Below the pieces are notes generated by a model. It worked only from the letters and a program-made list of their open reading frames with translations, made no database searches and had not been told where the DNA came from. The translations under genes and the position numbers were made by a program. Below, one piece after another: positions 1 through 9,330 of a stretch of DNA of 64,000 bases (the stretch's first letter is position 1; every line of letters starts with the position of its first letter). This DNA comes from Hormoscilla sp. GM7CHS1pb (GTDB lineage Bacteria; Cyanobacteriota; Cyanobacteriia; Cyanobacteriales; Desertifilaceae): the NCBI GenBank assembly GCA_014323675.1, contig JACONN010000003.1, forward strand, positions 1-64,000. Reading direction: 5' to 3'.

Positions 1-541
1 CAGATGCGCGATCGCACCTGGCAACGAGCGGAGTGACGTCAGTGCGATCGCTTCGGGATATCGTCCGGTACCTTTGCCATAACAACCCCCACCAGAAATG
101 TCGAGACGCTGAACGGTTGCATCTCTACAGAAATCATCGACTTTCGATTGACGCCATATTTTTTATTATTACATAAATTCTGATTGTCAACCATTTTTGG
201 CACTCATTCCCAGTCTCTGGCTGGGAATGACTTTCAGAGGATCCCGCCTCCAGTTTATCACACTTACTACCTCGTCCCCAGTCTCTGGCGTCTCTGGCTG
301 GGAATGAATATTCAGAGGCAGAGCCTCCAGTCGAGCACAGCTGGGAAATGATTACCAGTATAGCAGATGCGCGATCGCACCTGGCAACGAGCGAGTGACG
401 TCAGTGCGATCGCTTCGGGATATCGTCCGGTACCTTTGCCATAAACAATCCCCACCAGAAATGTCGAGACGACGCTGAACGGTTGCATCTCTACAGAAAT
501 CATCGACTTTGCCATCAGTCGATTGACGCCATATTTTTATT
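1..541. repeat. Direct duplication of a ~175-bp non-coding block with hairpins between the copies
   Basis: Bases 1-168 recur at 364-541 with only a few small indels; both begin CAGATGCGCGATCGC and end near a run of T before TTATTA. Between the copies (about 206-310) lie two short inverted repeats of the type ATTCCCAG..CTGGGAAT, which belong to the common 'TCCCAG..CTGGGA' hairpin family of this window. I see no convincing gene in this stretch. The small ORFs that cross it are simply the two copies read in different frames. Confidence 0.75.
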
Positions 542-543
542 AT

Positions 544-656
544 GGCGTTGCACATTTTGGGGATGATGCCTACGCATGCACATAACTTAAACTGGCTTGT
601 AGTCTAGATTTAAGACTTCTGCAACTATGCCCATCATCCCGTAATTGTGCAACGCC
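544..656. mobile_element. MITE-like element with GGCGTTGCACA termini
   Basis: The element starts GGCGTTGCACATTTTGGGGA and ends with the inverted form ATCATCCCGTAATTGTGCAACGCC. The same terminal inverted repeat bounds a 207-bp element at 9116-9322, and half of it appears alone near 1763-1780. It has no coding capacity. No target duplication is visible at this copy, but the copy at 9116 has one. Confidence 0.65.
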
Positions 657-754
657 AAGTAAGAAGTGCATCGGACCACAGAAAAAGAAGGGGAAGGTTT
701 TATCGACGCTACACGCTACGCTGGTAAGGTCGATAAAACCTTCCCCAGTCGCTT

Positions 755-1699
755 TCAGTTCCTTAAGACTCGCATTGGACGGCGTCCAGCAGGATACAGC
801 GATGTCTCCTGTGTGCCGTATGGACCCTGGGACAAGAGCTCTGGCTGGAGATATCTCCTGTGGTGTGGTCTGTTCCGATCCGATGTCTCCTGTGTGCCGT
901 ATGGACCCTGGGACAAGAGTTCTGGCTTGGGATTAATCGAGCGTGAATATGCTGAATTTAAAAGTTGAATCAAAGGTCTTTGAGCGGGTGATACCACGGC
1001 TTTGAGCTTGGCAGAAAAATCAGAATCTGCTGGAGTAAATTGGCTAATCGGCTCAGACTTAGAGTTAGAGTTAGACTTAGAGCCTCCCGGCTGGGTGTTG
1101 CTTGTGGGTTCGAGATTGTTGGTTTCTCTCTGTCGGGCAGCCAATTCTTTTAAATTCAGCGTCGCTGCCCGATCGCCAGTACTGTCTGGCGACTCGGAGG
1201 GTGGTTCAGTTGATGAATCTTGATGGGCATATACCTCGGCTGGAGTAGTTTCTGCCGGTAGGTCGGCCAACTGCTCACTGGAGTTTTCTGGCTCTATCAG
1301 ATCTAAAGGCATCCTGCTGCAAACAATGCGTTCAAATTCCAGGTTGAAATGACAGACTGGCTGACCCAGCCGATGCCACAAGGCTAAGATTTGCTCAACC
1401 GAAATAGCTTTGTAGCGTCCTTGATACAGTGCCTCAATCACAGCTAAGCGTACCCACCCCGACTGACCTGTACTTCCGAGGCGCTTGATTAATCTACTGA
1501 CCGTTTCGCGGTCACATAGCTCAAAGCTATAATGAATCAGCAGGGCAGCGGCTTCGGTTAAGGCCTTTGAGGTTGCCACTGGTATATCCCACTTGTTTTG
1601 ACATGCTATTTTTGCATCTTCTGAGGTTATACTCCTCGCCTCGCCCCACAAGATGTCTATTGGTGCCAATTGGGATAGTTTCGTAGCTACTTTTGTCAT
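755..1699 (-). CDS. Conserved cyanobacterial protein of unknown function, C-terminus rebuilt by repeats
   Basis: I do not recognise a named family. The first ~135 residues look globular and helical (from MTKVATKLSQLAPIDILWGE to about SRMPLDLIEP). Residues ~136-230 are a Ser/Thr/Pro/Glu-rich linker. A short conserved-looking block (DSDFSAKLKAVV) follows, which is probably the old C-terminus. After it come two copies of PELLSQGPYGTQETS, encoded by a tandem DNA repeat at 800-848 and 881-930, so the last ~60 residues are probably repeat-derived. It lies downstream of the LptD-like gene on the same strand, with about 160 bp between them. Function and partners cannot be inferred from sequence alone. 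Confidence 0.6.
   Translation of the reverse strand: MTKVATKLSQLAPIDILWGEARSITSEDAKIACQNKWDIPVATSKALTEAAALLIHYSFELCDRETVSRLIKRLGSTGQSGWVRLAVIEALYQGRYKAISVEQILALWHRLGQPVCHFNLEFERIVCSRMPLDLIEPENSSEQLADLPAETTPAEVYAHQDSSTEPPSESPDSTGDRAATLNLKELAARQRETNNLEPTSNTQPGGSKSNSNSKSEPISQFTPADSDFSAKLKAVVSPAQRPLIQLLNSAYSRSINPKPELLSQGPYGTQETSDRNRPHHRRYLQPELLSQGPYGTQETSLYPAGRRPMRVLRN
800..930. repeat. Two copies of a ~48-bp repeat inside a reading frame
   Basis: CGATGTCTCCTGTGTGCCGT starts both copies (800-848 and 881-930). They differ at one base in the shared core. Both are read in the same frame by the minus-strand gene and add PELLSQGPYGTQETS twice. The CGATGTCTCC edge is shared with repeats inside the HEAT-repeat gene (25.7 kb) and metG (51.3 kb). 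Confidence 0.75.
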
Positions 1700-1860
1700 G
1701 CCTTATACCATTGCCGATACCTTGTCAGTTGTCAGTTGTCAGTTGTCAGTTGTGAATTGTCAGGGCGTTGCCGGGATGATAGTGGTTATTAATTGTTGAT
1801 TGTTGACTGTTGGTTTTATATTCATAAATTTTCATATATTTATATCTTGCCAAATTCTCT

Positions 1861-3993
1861 TCAATTCTCTATTTTCAATTCTCTATTTTCAACATCACCA
1901 TCTCCTGAACGCACTTGCGATTCAGAAAAAGATTCAGTGCTGCCAGTGCTGCTAAAGTCACTGATGCGGAAGTTGAAGGCACCAAGCCCTAGCACTGGAT
2001 TGTAGCGCAAGCTCATTCCGTAGGTGCGGCGGCTGTATTCCAAGGTGTAGTCGGTACTCAGACCTTCACTATTATCCAAATTGATCTTCGTTCGCACCCC
2101 AACCGAAATGGCCCATAAATCTGCTGGGTGAGTTGGGCCGTGAGGACTCTGACGTCTGCAATTCGATCGAACTTAAAGGGCGATTCACCATTGCGGATAA
2201 ATTGAGAGTACACCAGACTAAAGCCAGTATAGTCAAACCAGGGACGGGAGAAATGACCCAATTGTCCTTGCAGTCCAATAGAGCCCTTGAGGGAGGATTG
2301 GTTTTCACCATTACTGTAGGTACTGGTGGTGCCCACAATTCGAGAAATCAACTGGATGTATGGCACCACTGGTGTTGGCGTGTATCTCAATCCAGCTTCA
2401 GCCGTTGCCGGTAGGGCCTCTCCCTGCCAGAGAATAAAATCTCGGTTCAGGGTCGCACTGGTTTGAAAGCGATTTAAGGTGATATTCTCTTCCGGATCGA
2501 AGGGGTCGGAGATCGAGCTGCGGCGGTCCGTCTTGGCCTTCACCTCCTGATAGCCAATTTGATAGTTGAAATTAATGCCAGTATCTCCTAACTGGATCGC
2601 TGGCGATGTCAGGACCGCACCGATACTCCTTTGCACGGTTTGATATCCCAGGGAGCCGTTGAACAGCCGATCGCGATAGCTATATTCTCCTGTCAGGGTA
2701 TAGTCCTTGATGGACTGAGACACCCGCAGACTTGCACGGGCTGTATCTCCGACATCGTCAAAACCTACAAAAGCAGCCTTTGAGCGCAATAAAGTAGTGC
2801 TCGTTAGCCTCATGTTCAGATCCGCTTTTAGTCCATAGATGCTCAGGTCGTTGAATTTTCCCTCTTTGAGCGCCCTCTGGAGATAAAACTGCGGTGTCAA
2901 GCTCAAAGATATTTTATCCGTGGCGATCGGCTTAAACCTGCGCTCTACGAACAGCCCTCCCGGTCACGATCGTCAAAACCGAAGCTTACTATTGCTGGTT
3001 CTCTGTCTCTGCGGTCGATCAGCAATCTATCTCGCAATAGAGACACAGACAGACGTTGATCGAACACCAAGCGGGCTTTGCTTGTCCTCACCTCATCTTG
3101 TAAAGCTGAGAGCCTAGTGAGAGTGGCTCTATTCGCTCTCACTTCTAATTCCGGTGGTGAAAACGGATCGTTAGTGAAGCGAATATTAGTAGCTTTCCAT
3201 CCAGCAGGCGTGAAGTCAATCTGTTCTGCCTCAAACCGCAAGCGCCTGATCCCCCCCCTGCTTCCGGGATGTTGCCATCACCACCGATACTCACCCCACC
3301 AGTCCCTATGACATTTTCCGGGGGTCGATCTGCCCCCAGGGGTTCGCCTACTGTTCCTGTTGCTACTGTCGTGGCATCCAAAGAAGTCGTCCCATTACCG
3401 GACAGGTCTTCCGAGGTTGTGGGCACAAAAATCGAGCCTCTCGCCGCCGATATCACCCCAGTTCCATGTACAAAGTTGTACTCAAAGCGTTCTCCTAGCA
3501 ATAGTTGCTCTCCTGTGAGCAGGGACACGTTTCCCTGTGCCACTGCTATTCTATTTACCAAATTCACTTGCAGCTTGGCCGCCTGAAGCAGAGCATTTCC
3601 AAACCTCATCTGAACATTCCCGGAAGCTGTAAATACTTGCCGTCTGGTGTCGTATTCTTGCTGGTCTGCTGTTAATTGAATTAGGGATTGCTGGAGTTCG
3701 GGAGCGATCGCCTCCTGGGGAGCGGATGGCCCTGTCTCCCGGTCCAACGGGTCGGGCGCAGCCGGGGCCTGCGCAGCAGTATCATTCCTTGTTACCTCCG
3801 GCAGCTGCCTTGCTTGTCCTGCAGCCGATTTAATTGGTAAGCCCACTGTCATTGGTGGTCCTAGCAGTTTTGCCGATGCTGCTGGTGCCACAGTCAGCCA
3901 CACATATCTTACCGCCGGTTCCATTACGGACTCTGGCGGTAAGTTGTAGACTATAGGAGGCTGTTCTGGCGGCGGTACTGGGGGGTAGGGCAT
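1861..3993 (-). pseudogene. LptD/OstA-like outer-membrane protein (DUF3769 type), three frameshifts
   Basis: Read on the minus strand, the protein starts near MPYPPVPPPEQPP (3993), has a Pro/Ala-rich segment, then an OstA/LptA-like beta-jellyroll region (QQSLIQLTADQQEYDTRRQV and onward), then a long beta-barrel-like region. This is the layout of the cyanobacterial DUF3769 family, the proposed LptD equivalent in lipopolysaccharide export to the outer membrane. Four frames are needed: a shift at a G8 run (3251-3258), one near 2955, and one at a G4 run near 2094. Each is repaired by about one base. Either the gene is decaying or the assembly has homopolymer errors. The final segment ends at 1861. 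psbI lies upstream on the same strand. Confidence 0.75.
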
Positions 3994-4159
3994 AGTTCTA
4001 TAAATTCCAAAACACAGCCCCAGACCGATGCAACTCTGAGCACGCAACAGCGTAAGCGTGCGACTCCGGAGCGCTAGCTGGTGGCAGCTTTTCTGCGTAC
4101 TGGTGTACGCCGCCCTTACTCATACTTACTCTGGTGTGGGTGAAAATGAGGGTACCAGT

Positions 4160-4276
4160 TTACTCCATATCCTGCCGTCCGGGGTTGCGGGAGGGATCGT
4201 TAGACAAAAAGCCAAACACGAATAAACCCACGAAGAAGAGCACAACGATGTTAACAACGATTTTCAGAGTCAGCAT
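4160..4276 (-). CDS. psbI: Photosystem II reaction centre protein I (PsbI)
   Basis: A 38-residue protein starting [12 protein letters not shown] and ending [14 protein letters not shown]. This is the standard PsbI length and pattern: one N-terminal transmembrane helix followed by a short polar tail with the NPGR motif. PsbI is a small membrane subunit next to D1 in the photosystem II core. It is too short for most ORF filters. It sits on the same strand about 170 bp upstream of the start of the LptD-like gene. Nothing in it looks damaged. Confidence 0.95.
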   Translation of the reverse strand: MLTLKIVVNIVVLFFVGLFVFGFLSNDPSRNPGRQDME

Positions 4277-4330
4277 AGGGATGTTTCCAAAAGACCATAA
4301 TTCTTATCATACCGAAAATTTGCCCCATTG

Positions 4331-4708
4331 CTACTGTCCCCGAAACCATTTCCATATCCCGATCGCCCGTTCTTCCAACCACAGGATACCCCTGTCTAGC
4401 CATGCTAATATCTTCTCTAGGGGGTGCTTTACATAGCCGTTGGGAGTGGCAGCGGTTTCTATCCAGTCCGGTGTCAGCTCTATATATATGTTATCCCCGG
4501 GTGACCGTTGTGCTACAGCTTGTTTCCTCCCCCCTCGTTCCCACGGCTCCGCCTGGGAACGTGCTAGGGTGCCAAATACATTTACCCAGTCGGAAACTTC
4601 AACTTGTGAACTGCTTTGGGCTTCTCTGGAAAATGTCTGAGGTTGGGCAACTGCTTGCTCTGGCCGCCGCAGGATGCGCAATATATGATTTTTTACTGAC
4701 TTGCCCAC
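4331..4708 (-). CDS. C-terminal part of the unknown protein at 4738-6312, out of frame
   Basis: The reading frame can be extended upstream to about 4770 without a stop (RLPALRDCERRLTGAEKALT...), so it looks like the missing tail of the upstream gene. The end (YVKHPLEKILAWLDRGILWLEE...WKWFRG) is amphipathic and Trp-rich, possibly membrane-associated. A stretch SQAEPWERGG is the translation of a hairpin repeat at about 4533-4562 that sits inside the frame. The shift between the two parts coincides with a GC-rich repeat at about 4779-4803, which recurs at 53.7 kb. No function is recognised. Confidence 0.5.
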   Translation of the reverse strand: MGKSVKNHILRILRRPEQAVAQPQTFSREAQSSSQVEVSDWVNVFGTLARSQAEPWERGGRKQAVAQRSPGDNIYIELTPDWIETAATPNGYVKHPLEKILAWLDRGILWLEERAIGIWKWFRGQ

Positions 4709-4737
4709 GAGAGGCGTGAGCGCCTTTTCTGCTCCTG

Positions 4738-6312
4738 TTAATCTCCGTTCGCAATCGCGTAAGGCCGGTAATCTTGTAGCGGGGGGTCCGGGAGCCTGCG
4801 TGCATCGCTGCTGCTCTTTTCGGATCCACTCTTCTTACTTCCTGTCAGTTGCTGCACCTGTTCGTCAGCTGTTCCTGGCAGGTTTTTATCACCTCTCTTG
4901 TTGCCAAAAAAGTACGCGATCGCCGCTCCGATCGGGGCGAAAATATTCTGTTTTTCCCTAGCCTTACCATCTGTTACTTCCGACGCCTGAGAGTTCCACA
5001 GTTCCTTCACCTCGGACCGATCCAACTCAGCCTGGTTCCCAGTCGATCTCTGCGAAGCCTCTTGTTGATTATTATCGCGTAACAACTGCGGATAAGACTG
5101 GATACGTCTCACCTTATTTTTTATTCCTTGCCATCCCGATCGCGTAGCGTGCGCGCAGCGCATTCGCCCCTCTGAGAAAGGCTGTTCCGTTCGCGCTAGG
5201 GTAGCGCCAGCCATGCCCTTCCCTGTTAGTTGCTTCACATCTACTGAGTCTGAATCAGCTGACAAGTGCTTGTTACCTCTCTTCTTGCCAAAAAAGTAAG
5301 CGATCGCTGATATAATCAGGGCGAAAATATTCTGTTTTTCCCGATCGCTACCATCTGTTACTGACTCTGTCTGGCTTGGAGTCTCTGTTCTTTCCCTTGT
5401 TTTACCCTCTATTTCTCTCGGACTTTCCCGTATTATCGATATCTGACATTCCAGATATGCTATGAAGCTATCTAGCTTGCGGGAGATAGCGATCGCTTCT
5501 GGTTCCCCTTGCGCGAGTTCCCTGCTTGGCCGATGTACTAAACTTGATTCACCACAAAGGTCGATCGCCCGCGCCACTGTTCCTTTCTGTTCCCAGGCCA
5601 TTACTTGCCCTAAAAGGCGAATCAGTAGTAAGGTAGTTTTGCTAGCAGCTAACTTCCCCCAGGTTGGAGGTCTTTGGCCCGTAGCCATCTGCCGCAGGTG
5701 ACGCCGATATTTAGCCAGTTGCCAAATAATTAATTGCTGTAGTTCTTTCTGCTGCTGCTGAGTAAATACATCCAGTTCCTGATTGTCCGCTGTGACTAAG
5801 ACTATATTTTTGCTTGTCAACTCTGTAGCGAGGCCCCGAATCACTTGTCCTTTGTACCCGCCCCTTGGATCTACTGTCCTCGGGGTGGCCTCCGGCAGGC
5901 GGTCAGCTTTCTCTTGTTGCTTCGGACTCACCAAAGGAGTATTGTTGACAATCAAATCCCAATGCTGGAGTACATTTGGCTTCGGCGACTGCAGTCCGAC
6001 AACGTCAGGGGTTAATACTAACTCCCCTTCTTCAGGAAGCACTGCTAGCAGCACTTCCTGAATGGGCCTGTCCACATCGGGGGCCTCCTCTCGTAATTGC
6101 GGTAATTGTGCTTTTACTGCTTGTCCCAGCTGTCTGAAGGCTAGTCTGGTTGTTTGCAATAATAGGTAAACTGGGTAAATCACTACCTGCGCGGCCCAGG
6201 ACACTGCCACCTTCATCTGTCGGATCGCCCGAGCGCCCTTCTCTACTAACCGGCGATATTGGGGCACCAGCAAGTTTAATAATCTGCTTTGATAAGGACC
6301 ATTGTCAGACAT
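4738..6312 (-). CDS. Large unknown protein with two internal repeat blocks, cut short by a frameshift
   Basis: Residues 1-80 contain hydrophobic stretches (AVSWAAQVVIYPVYLLL) that may bind membrane. Residues ~85-250 form a conserved-looking alpha/beta part (LTPDVVGLQSPKPNVLQHWD, ASELTSKNI-type segment, then a Gln-rich helix). The C-terminal half has two related blocks, each with EKQNIFA..AIAYFFG.KRG.K followed by QLTG, about 125 residues apart. The frame stops at 4738, just after a GC-rich repeat, and the likely natural tail is the separate frame at 4331-4708. No known domain or function is recognised. It ends with psbI and the LptD-like gene downstream on the same strand. Confidence 0.6.
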   Translation of the reverse strand: MSDNGPYQSRLLNLLVPQYRRLVEKGARAIRQMKVAVSWAAQVVIYPVYLLLQTTRLAFRQLGQAVKAQLPQLREEAPDVDRPIQEVLLAVLPEEGELVLTPDVVGLQSPKPNVLQHWDLIVNNTPLVSPKQQEKADRLPEATPRTVDPRGGYKGQVIRGLATELTSKNIVLVTADNQELDVFTQQQQKELQQLIIWQLAKYRRHLRQMATGQRPPTWGKLAASKTTLLLIRLLGQVMAWEQKGTVARAIDLCGESSLVHRPSRELAQGEPEAIAISRKLDSFIAYLECQISIIRESPREIEGKTRERTETPSQTESVTDGSDREKQNIFALIISAIAYFFGKKRGNKHLSADSDSVDVKQLTGKGMAGATLARTEQPFSEGRMRCAHATRSGWQGIKNKVRRIQSYPQLLRDNNQQEASQRSTGNQAELDRSEVKELWNSQASEVTDGKAREKQNIFAPIGAAIAYFFGNKRGDKNLPGTADEQVQQLTGSKKSGSEKSSSDARRLPDPPLQDYRPYAIANGD

Positions 6313-7020
6313 AATATTTTCTTATTTATTAAGAGTGGTTCGCGGTAGGAGCCATGAACCAAAACCAAAAGCCTGATTTTACCTATATATTTACTCTACA
6401 TCCATCACTCCTCTTTTTTCTTCAGCATTCAACTGTCAGTTGTCAGTGGTTAGTTGTCAGTTGCTCCGGACGTCTCGCCTGGGAGCAGGTTTTTCCTTAA
6501 CGCCGTGCCGCACTGCGCTAAAAACCTGGTTTCTGGGCTAGTTTCTGGGCTACTGGTGCTCTTGAGATGCTGCCTTGGCCTAACAGGGAGCATCTTAGAC
6601 TTCGGACTACCCTTCTCCGCTTGTTGCGCTCGCCTCGTCTACACTGGAAGACGCCGCTTCCTCTCCAGGCGCTTCCGCAGCTTCAGGTGCCGGTTCTTGG
6701 GTTGTTTCAGTAGTGACAGGACCTTCTTCAATGTTTAGTAAATTTCCCAAATCTACACCATCGCAGGCCACGAGTGTCAATGCCATAACTCCAGCTCCCG
6801 CTCATAGAGGGAGCCCAGCAACTCTTTGACGATTTGGACGACGAGACCGCGCACCCAGCCTCGCTGTGTCTCCTGGTCGGGAGATGTCCCTCACAGTTGA
6901 ATTTTTCCATTGCCTCCTACAAGCGGCTTGCGCTCAATGAACATATGCATGAACTTATTTATTTATTTCCTTGTTTGAGCCAACGAAAGATTAAATCACA
7001 CCCGAACTGCCAGACGCTGC

Positions 7021-7063
7021 TTGCCTACGGGGCTATAGCCTCCTGATTCTGTCCGGAGTGTTG
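7021..7063 (+). repeat. 43-bp dispersed repeat, copy 1 of 3
   Basis: TTGCCTACGGGGCTATAGCC followed by TCCTGATTCTGTCCGGAGTG. Related copies are at 44202-44246 (same strand) and 48196-48238 (reverse strand). All are intergenic and non-coding. Confidence 0.7.
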
Positions 7064-7271
7064 ATTCTAACGATGATGCAAATTATTTTGGGGCAGATTT
7101 TCGGCTTTTTCACCTGAGTATTTATACTTACATATTACTTGCTGTCTTGTAAGACAAAAGTAGCGCAGTCCAGACGCTTTTGTGTTACACATTATGTCCT
7201 ACAATTTGTCGTGCGGAATGTAGGTTTAAATGTCTCCAAAAAGAGGGCGCCTCATATCCGAGGGGTTGGTT

Positions 7272-7392
7272 GGCCTGTTCTTCATTCATAAGTAATCCTT
7301 ATCATTCGTGCTCGCTAACCACCTATTATATCTTAACCTGTAAAAAACCCTGAGTATTTTTACTCAGGTTCTCTACTTTTGCAAGAGGTCTA
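7272..7392 (+). repeat. 121-bp repeat, copy 1 (possible transposon end)
   Basis: Starts GGCCTGTTCTTCATTCATAA and ends TTTTGCAAGAGGTCTA. A second copy of the same length is at 9994-10114. The terminal GCAAGAGGTCTA also occurs alone at about 9839-9850. It contains the hairpin CTGAGTATTTTTACTCAG. It looks like the end of a lost insertion sequence or a small non-autonomous element; no transposase is present. Confidence 0.6.
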
Positions 7393-7742
7393 ATACTAAT
7401 ACGCTGACTGTGTGCGCATTTTGCACCAAGCGTGGAGCGCCTCTTCGCTTGTTTGTAGTTACGACACTTGCAGGGATTCGTTTGTTCTAACCATAGGCTT
7501 TTTTCCTAGCGGCATCGCCCTTTCCTACATTTAGTCCTCGGGAAGCACCACGATGATGTTATTCTGCAGCACCTCACGCGGTCACTCCCGTACCTGGAGG
7601 AGGGGAATTGAACCCCCATGAATCCTGAGTTACTGACACAAGTCCAGCCCGACTGTCGCTATATTTCAGCTTACGCCGGAACGATTCGCACAACCCAACC
7701 TACAACTAAACCTTGCGGTCAAGAACATATTATCCCCATTTG

Positions 7743-9077
7743 TCAACTGCGACACAAAGCCGCCTTGCGACTATCAAACACCTTCACGACTCCGTTAATC
7801 ACCACTTGGAGCACGTGAGAGTCGCAACCAGAGATAAAATCCTCAGCAGAAATATTGCCCTTAAAGAACTCCTTCGCCCGCTTCAACTGGTAGAGAATCT
7901 CGTCAAACCCCTGATATTTGACCATAAACGTTGTTAAGGGTGAGTTTTTAATATCGTAAGCTGAGCTTTTGGTTCGTCCCACTTCCAACAACTTCAACAC
8001 CTCACATTCAATCTCAGTTTTCGGTTCATAGTGCTTCTCAATTATTGGCAGCATATTGGGCAATCCTCCTGCTACCATAGTCGAAAGGGGAAGATCCTGC
8101 CCAAACCGTAGAGACAGAGCCTCCAGAATGGCGATCGACGCCAGTTTGCTTCCCAGGTAAATCCTCCCTATTTCAATATTCTGCTTTGAGTTCGCCAGCA
8201 GACTACGGTAATCGCGATCGTTTGGCTCTCCGTCGAACTGATTAAAAACCAGTTCCGGTTTCATAAAATGCATAAACCCTTCCATCTTTTGCAGGGCCAT
8301 GCGGTACTCATGCACTGTGTAGGTGGTTGAGTTCTTGAGATTGTGGTTGGTTTCCAGTAACAAACTCCAGGTATTATCCATAAAATGGACAGCACTCGGA
8401 TGACCAAAACCCCCGACATCCCGGTTCGATAATCGCACTGCCTGCCTCACCGCTGACCGCATTTGGGTATCTGTCAACTTCAGGTTAAACTTACTATTGG
8501 TTGACTGCAACCGCCCGTATAGGCCCTCGCTAGGGGTTAAACCTTCGGGCGACCTTCCTCGGAAGGGAATCGTTGCTTCGATACAAGTCACGATCTGAAC
8601 TAATATCTCAGGTTTGACAAACCCTTCCAACACCTTTGCACCCACAAGAGCACTGAGAAATTCATTTTGCCCTGCCATCGGAGACAGCACCTGACCTGGA
8701 GCCAAACCAAAGACAGACATCACCATCTCGAACATCAAATCCCTGGGCAATTCAGTTGACTCTAGAATCACTAGCTGTTCCCCCACCTGCCTGATAAAAG
8801 GCGCAATGTAGTAGGTGAGGTTGAAGTTTATACTCCGATCTACTTGCACGTAGACGACATCATGAAACAATGCTGCCAATACCTCAATGGCATTTTCAGA
8901 CCCACCCACCGCAAAAATGTGCCCGGGAGTATGAAAACAGCGCCAAGGGCCAGTCATTGTTTGGACAATGATGTCGGCTATTTTGCCAAGTTCCGCCTCC
9001 GCGACTTCCACCTGTAGCTGATCTGTCGCCCAGATTAGCTTCTCTAAGCATTGTTTACGATCCTGTTCGAGATCCAT
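7743..9077 (-). CDS. HD-domain-like protein of unknown substrate
   Basis: A soluble protein of about 444 residues. An H...HD arrangement is visible near the N-terminus (CFHTPGHIFAVGG then ALFHDVVYVQV), the pattern of metal-dependent HD phosphohydrolases. The rest is mostly helical, with no other motif I can name. The frame opens at 9158, but its first 27 codons run into a MITE. The better start is the ATG at 9077 (MDLEQDRKQCLE), which has GGAGAGGG a few bases upstream. No membrane segment or signal peptide is seen. It stands alone between repeat-rich regions. Its exact role (nucleotide or signal hydrolysis) is not shown by the sequence. Confidence 0.65.
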   Translation of the reverse strand: MDLEQDRKQCLEKLIWATDQLQVEVAEAELGKIADIIVQTMTGPWRCFHTPGHIFAVGGSENAIEVLAALFHDVVYVQVDRSINFNLTYYIAPFIRQVGEQLVILESTELPRDLMFEMVMSVFGLAPGQVLSPMAGQNEFLSALVGAKVLEGFVKPEILVQIVTCIEATIPFRGRSPEGLTPSEGLYGRLQSTNSKFNLKLTDTQMRSAVRQAVRLSNRDVGGFGHPSAVHFMDNTWSLLLETNHNLKNSTTYTVHEYRMALQKMEGFMHFMKPELVFNQFDGEPNDRDYRSLLANSKQNIEIGRIYLGSKLASIAILEALSLRFGQDLPLSTMVAGGLPNMLPIIEKHYEPKTEIECEVLKLLEVGRTKSSAYDIKNSPLTTFMVKYQGFDEILYQLKRAKEFFKGNISAEDFISGCDSHVLQVVINGVVKVFDSRKAALCRS

Positions 9078-9115
9078 CAATCCCTCTCCACCTTCACTTG
9101 ACCTAATCGATATTT

Positions 9116-9322
9116 GGCGTTGCACAACTCCGGGATGATTTGGGTTGAAAATTGCCATTCCCAGGCGGGAGCCAGGGAACGAGGTGAATGGTCAATTGAA
9201 ATAGTTATAAATGTTCATAAATAGACAAATTTAGCTTTTCAATTTTCCTCGTTCCCTGGGGACCGCCTGGGAACGGCAATTTGCAACCATTGACTGCTAT
9301 CATCCCAAAAATGTGCAACGCC
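9116..9322. mobile_element. MITE with GGCGTTGCACA termini and 8-bp target duplication
   Basis: Begins GGCGTTGCACAACTCCGGGA and ends with the inverted form ATCATCCC...TGTGCAACGCC. Direct repeats CGATATTT flank both ends (9108-9115 and 9323-9330). Inside are two halves of the CTCGTTCCC/GGGAACG hairpin family facing each other. It sits 38 bp upstream of the HD-protein start, so it may supply or remove promoter sequence. Confidence 0.8.
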
Positions 9323-9330
9323 CGATATTT

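Larger units (their letters stand above)
6313..7742. other. Gene-poor region with coding debris and repeats
   Basis: No intact gene is visible. On the minus strand, 6610-6730 can be read as an acidic Ala/Glu/Thr-rich tail (IEEGPVTTETTQEPAPEAAE, then a stop), and about 6770-6870 as GWVRGLVVQIVKELLGSLYE in a different frame. These look like pieces of one decayed gene that I cannot name. TCAGTTGTCAGT-type repeats lie at 6428-6465. A repeat shared with 44.2 and 48.2 kb is at 7021-7063, and a 121-bp repeat at 7272-7392. Confidence 0.45.

Noticed and set aside
6728-6910. Small minus-strand ORF starting MEKFNCEG
   Set aside because: The better protein-like reading in this stretch is in other frames and itself is broken; I treat the region as gene debris.
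7596-7622. tRNA-like 3' end (GGAGGAGGGGAATTGAACCCCC) on the minus strand
   Set aside because: The T-arm-like hairpin is there, but no matching acceptor strand, D-arm or anticodon arm is found in the next 100 bases. At best a tRNA or tmRNA fragment.
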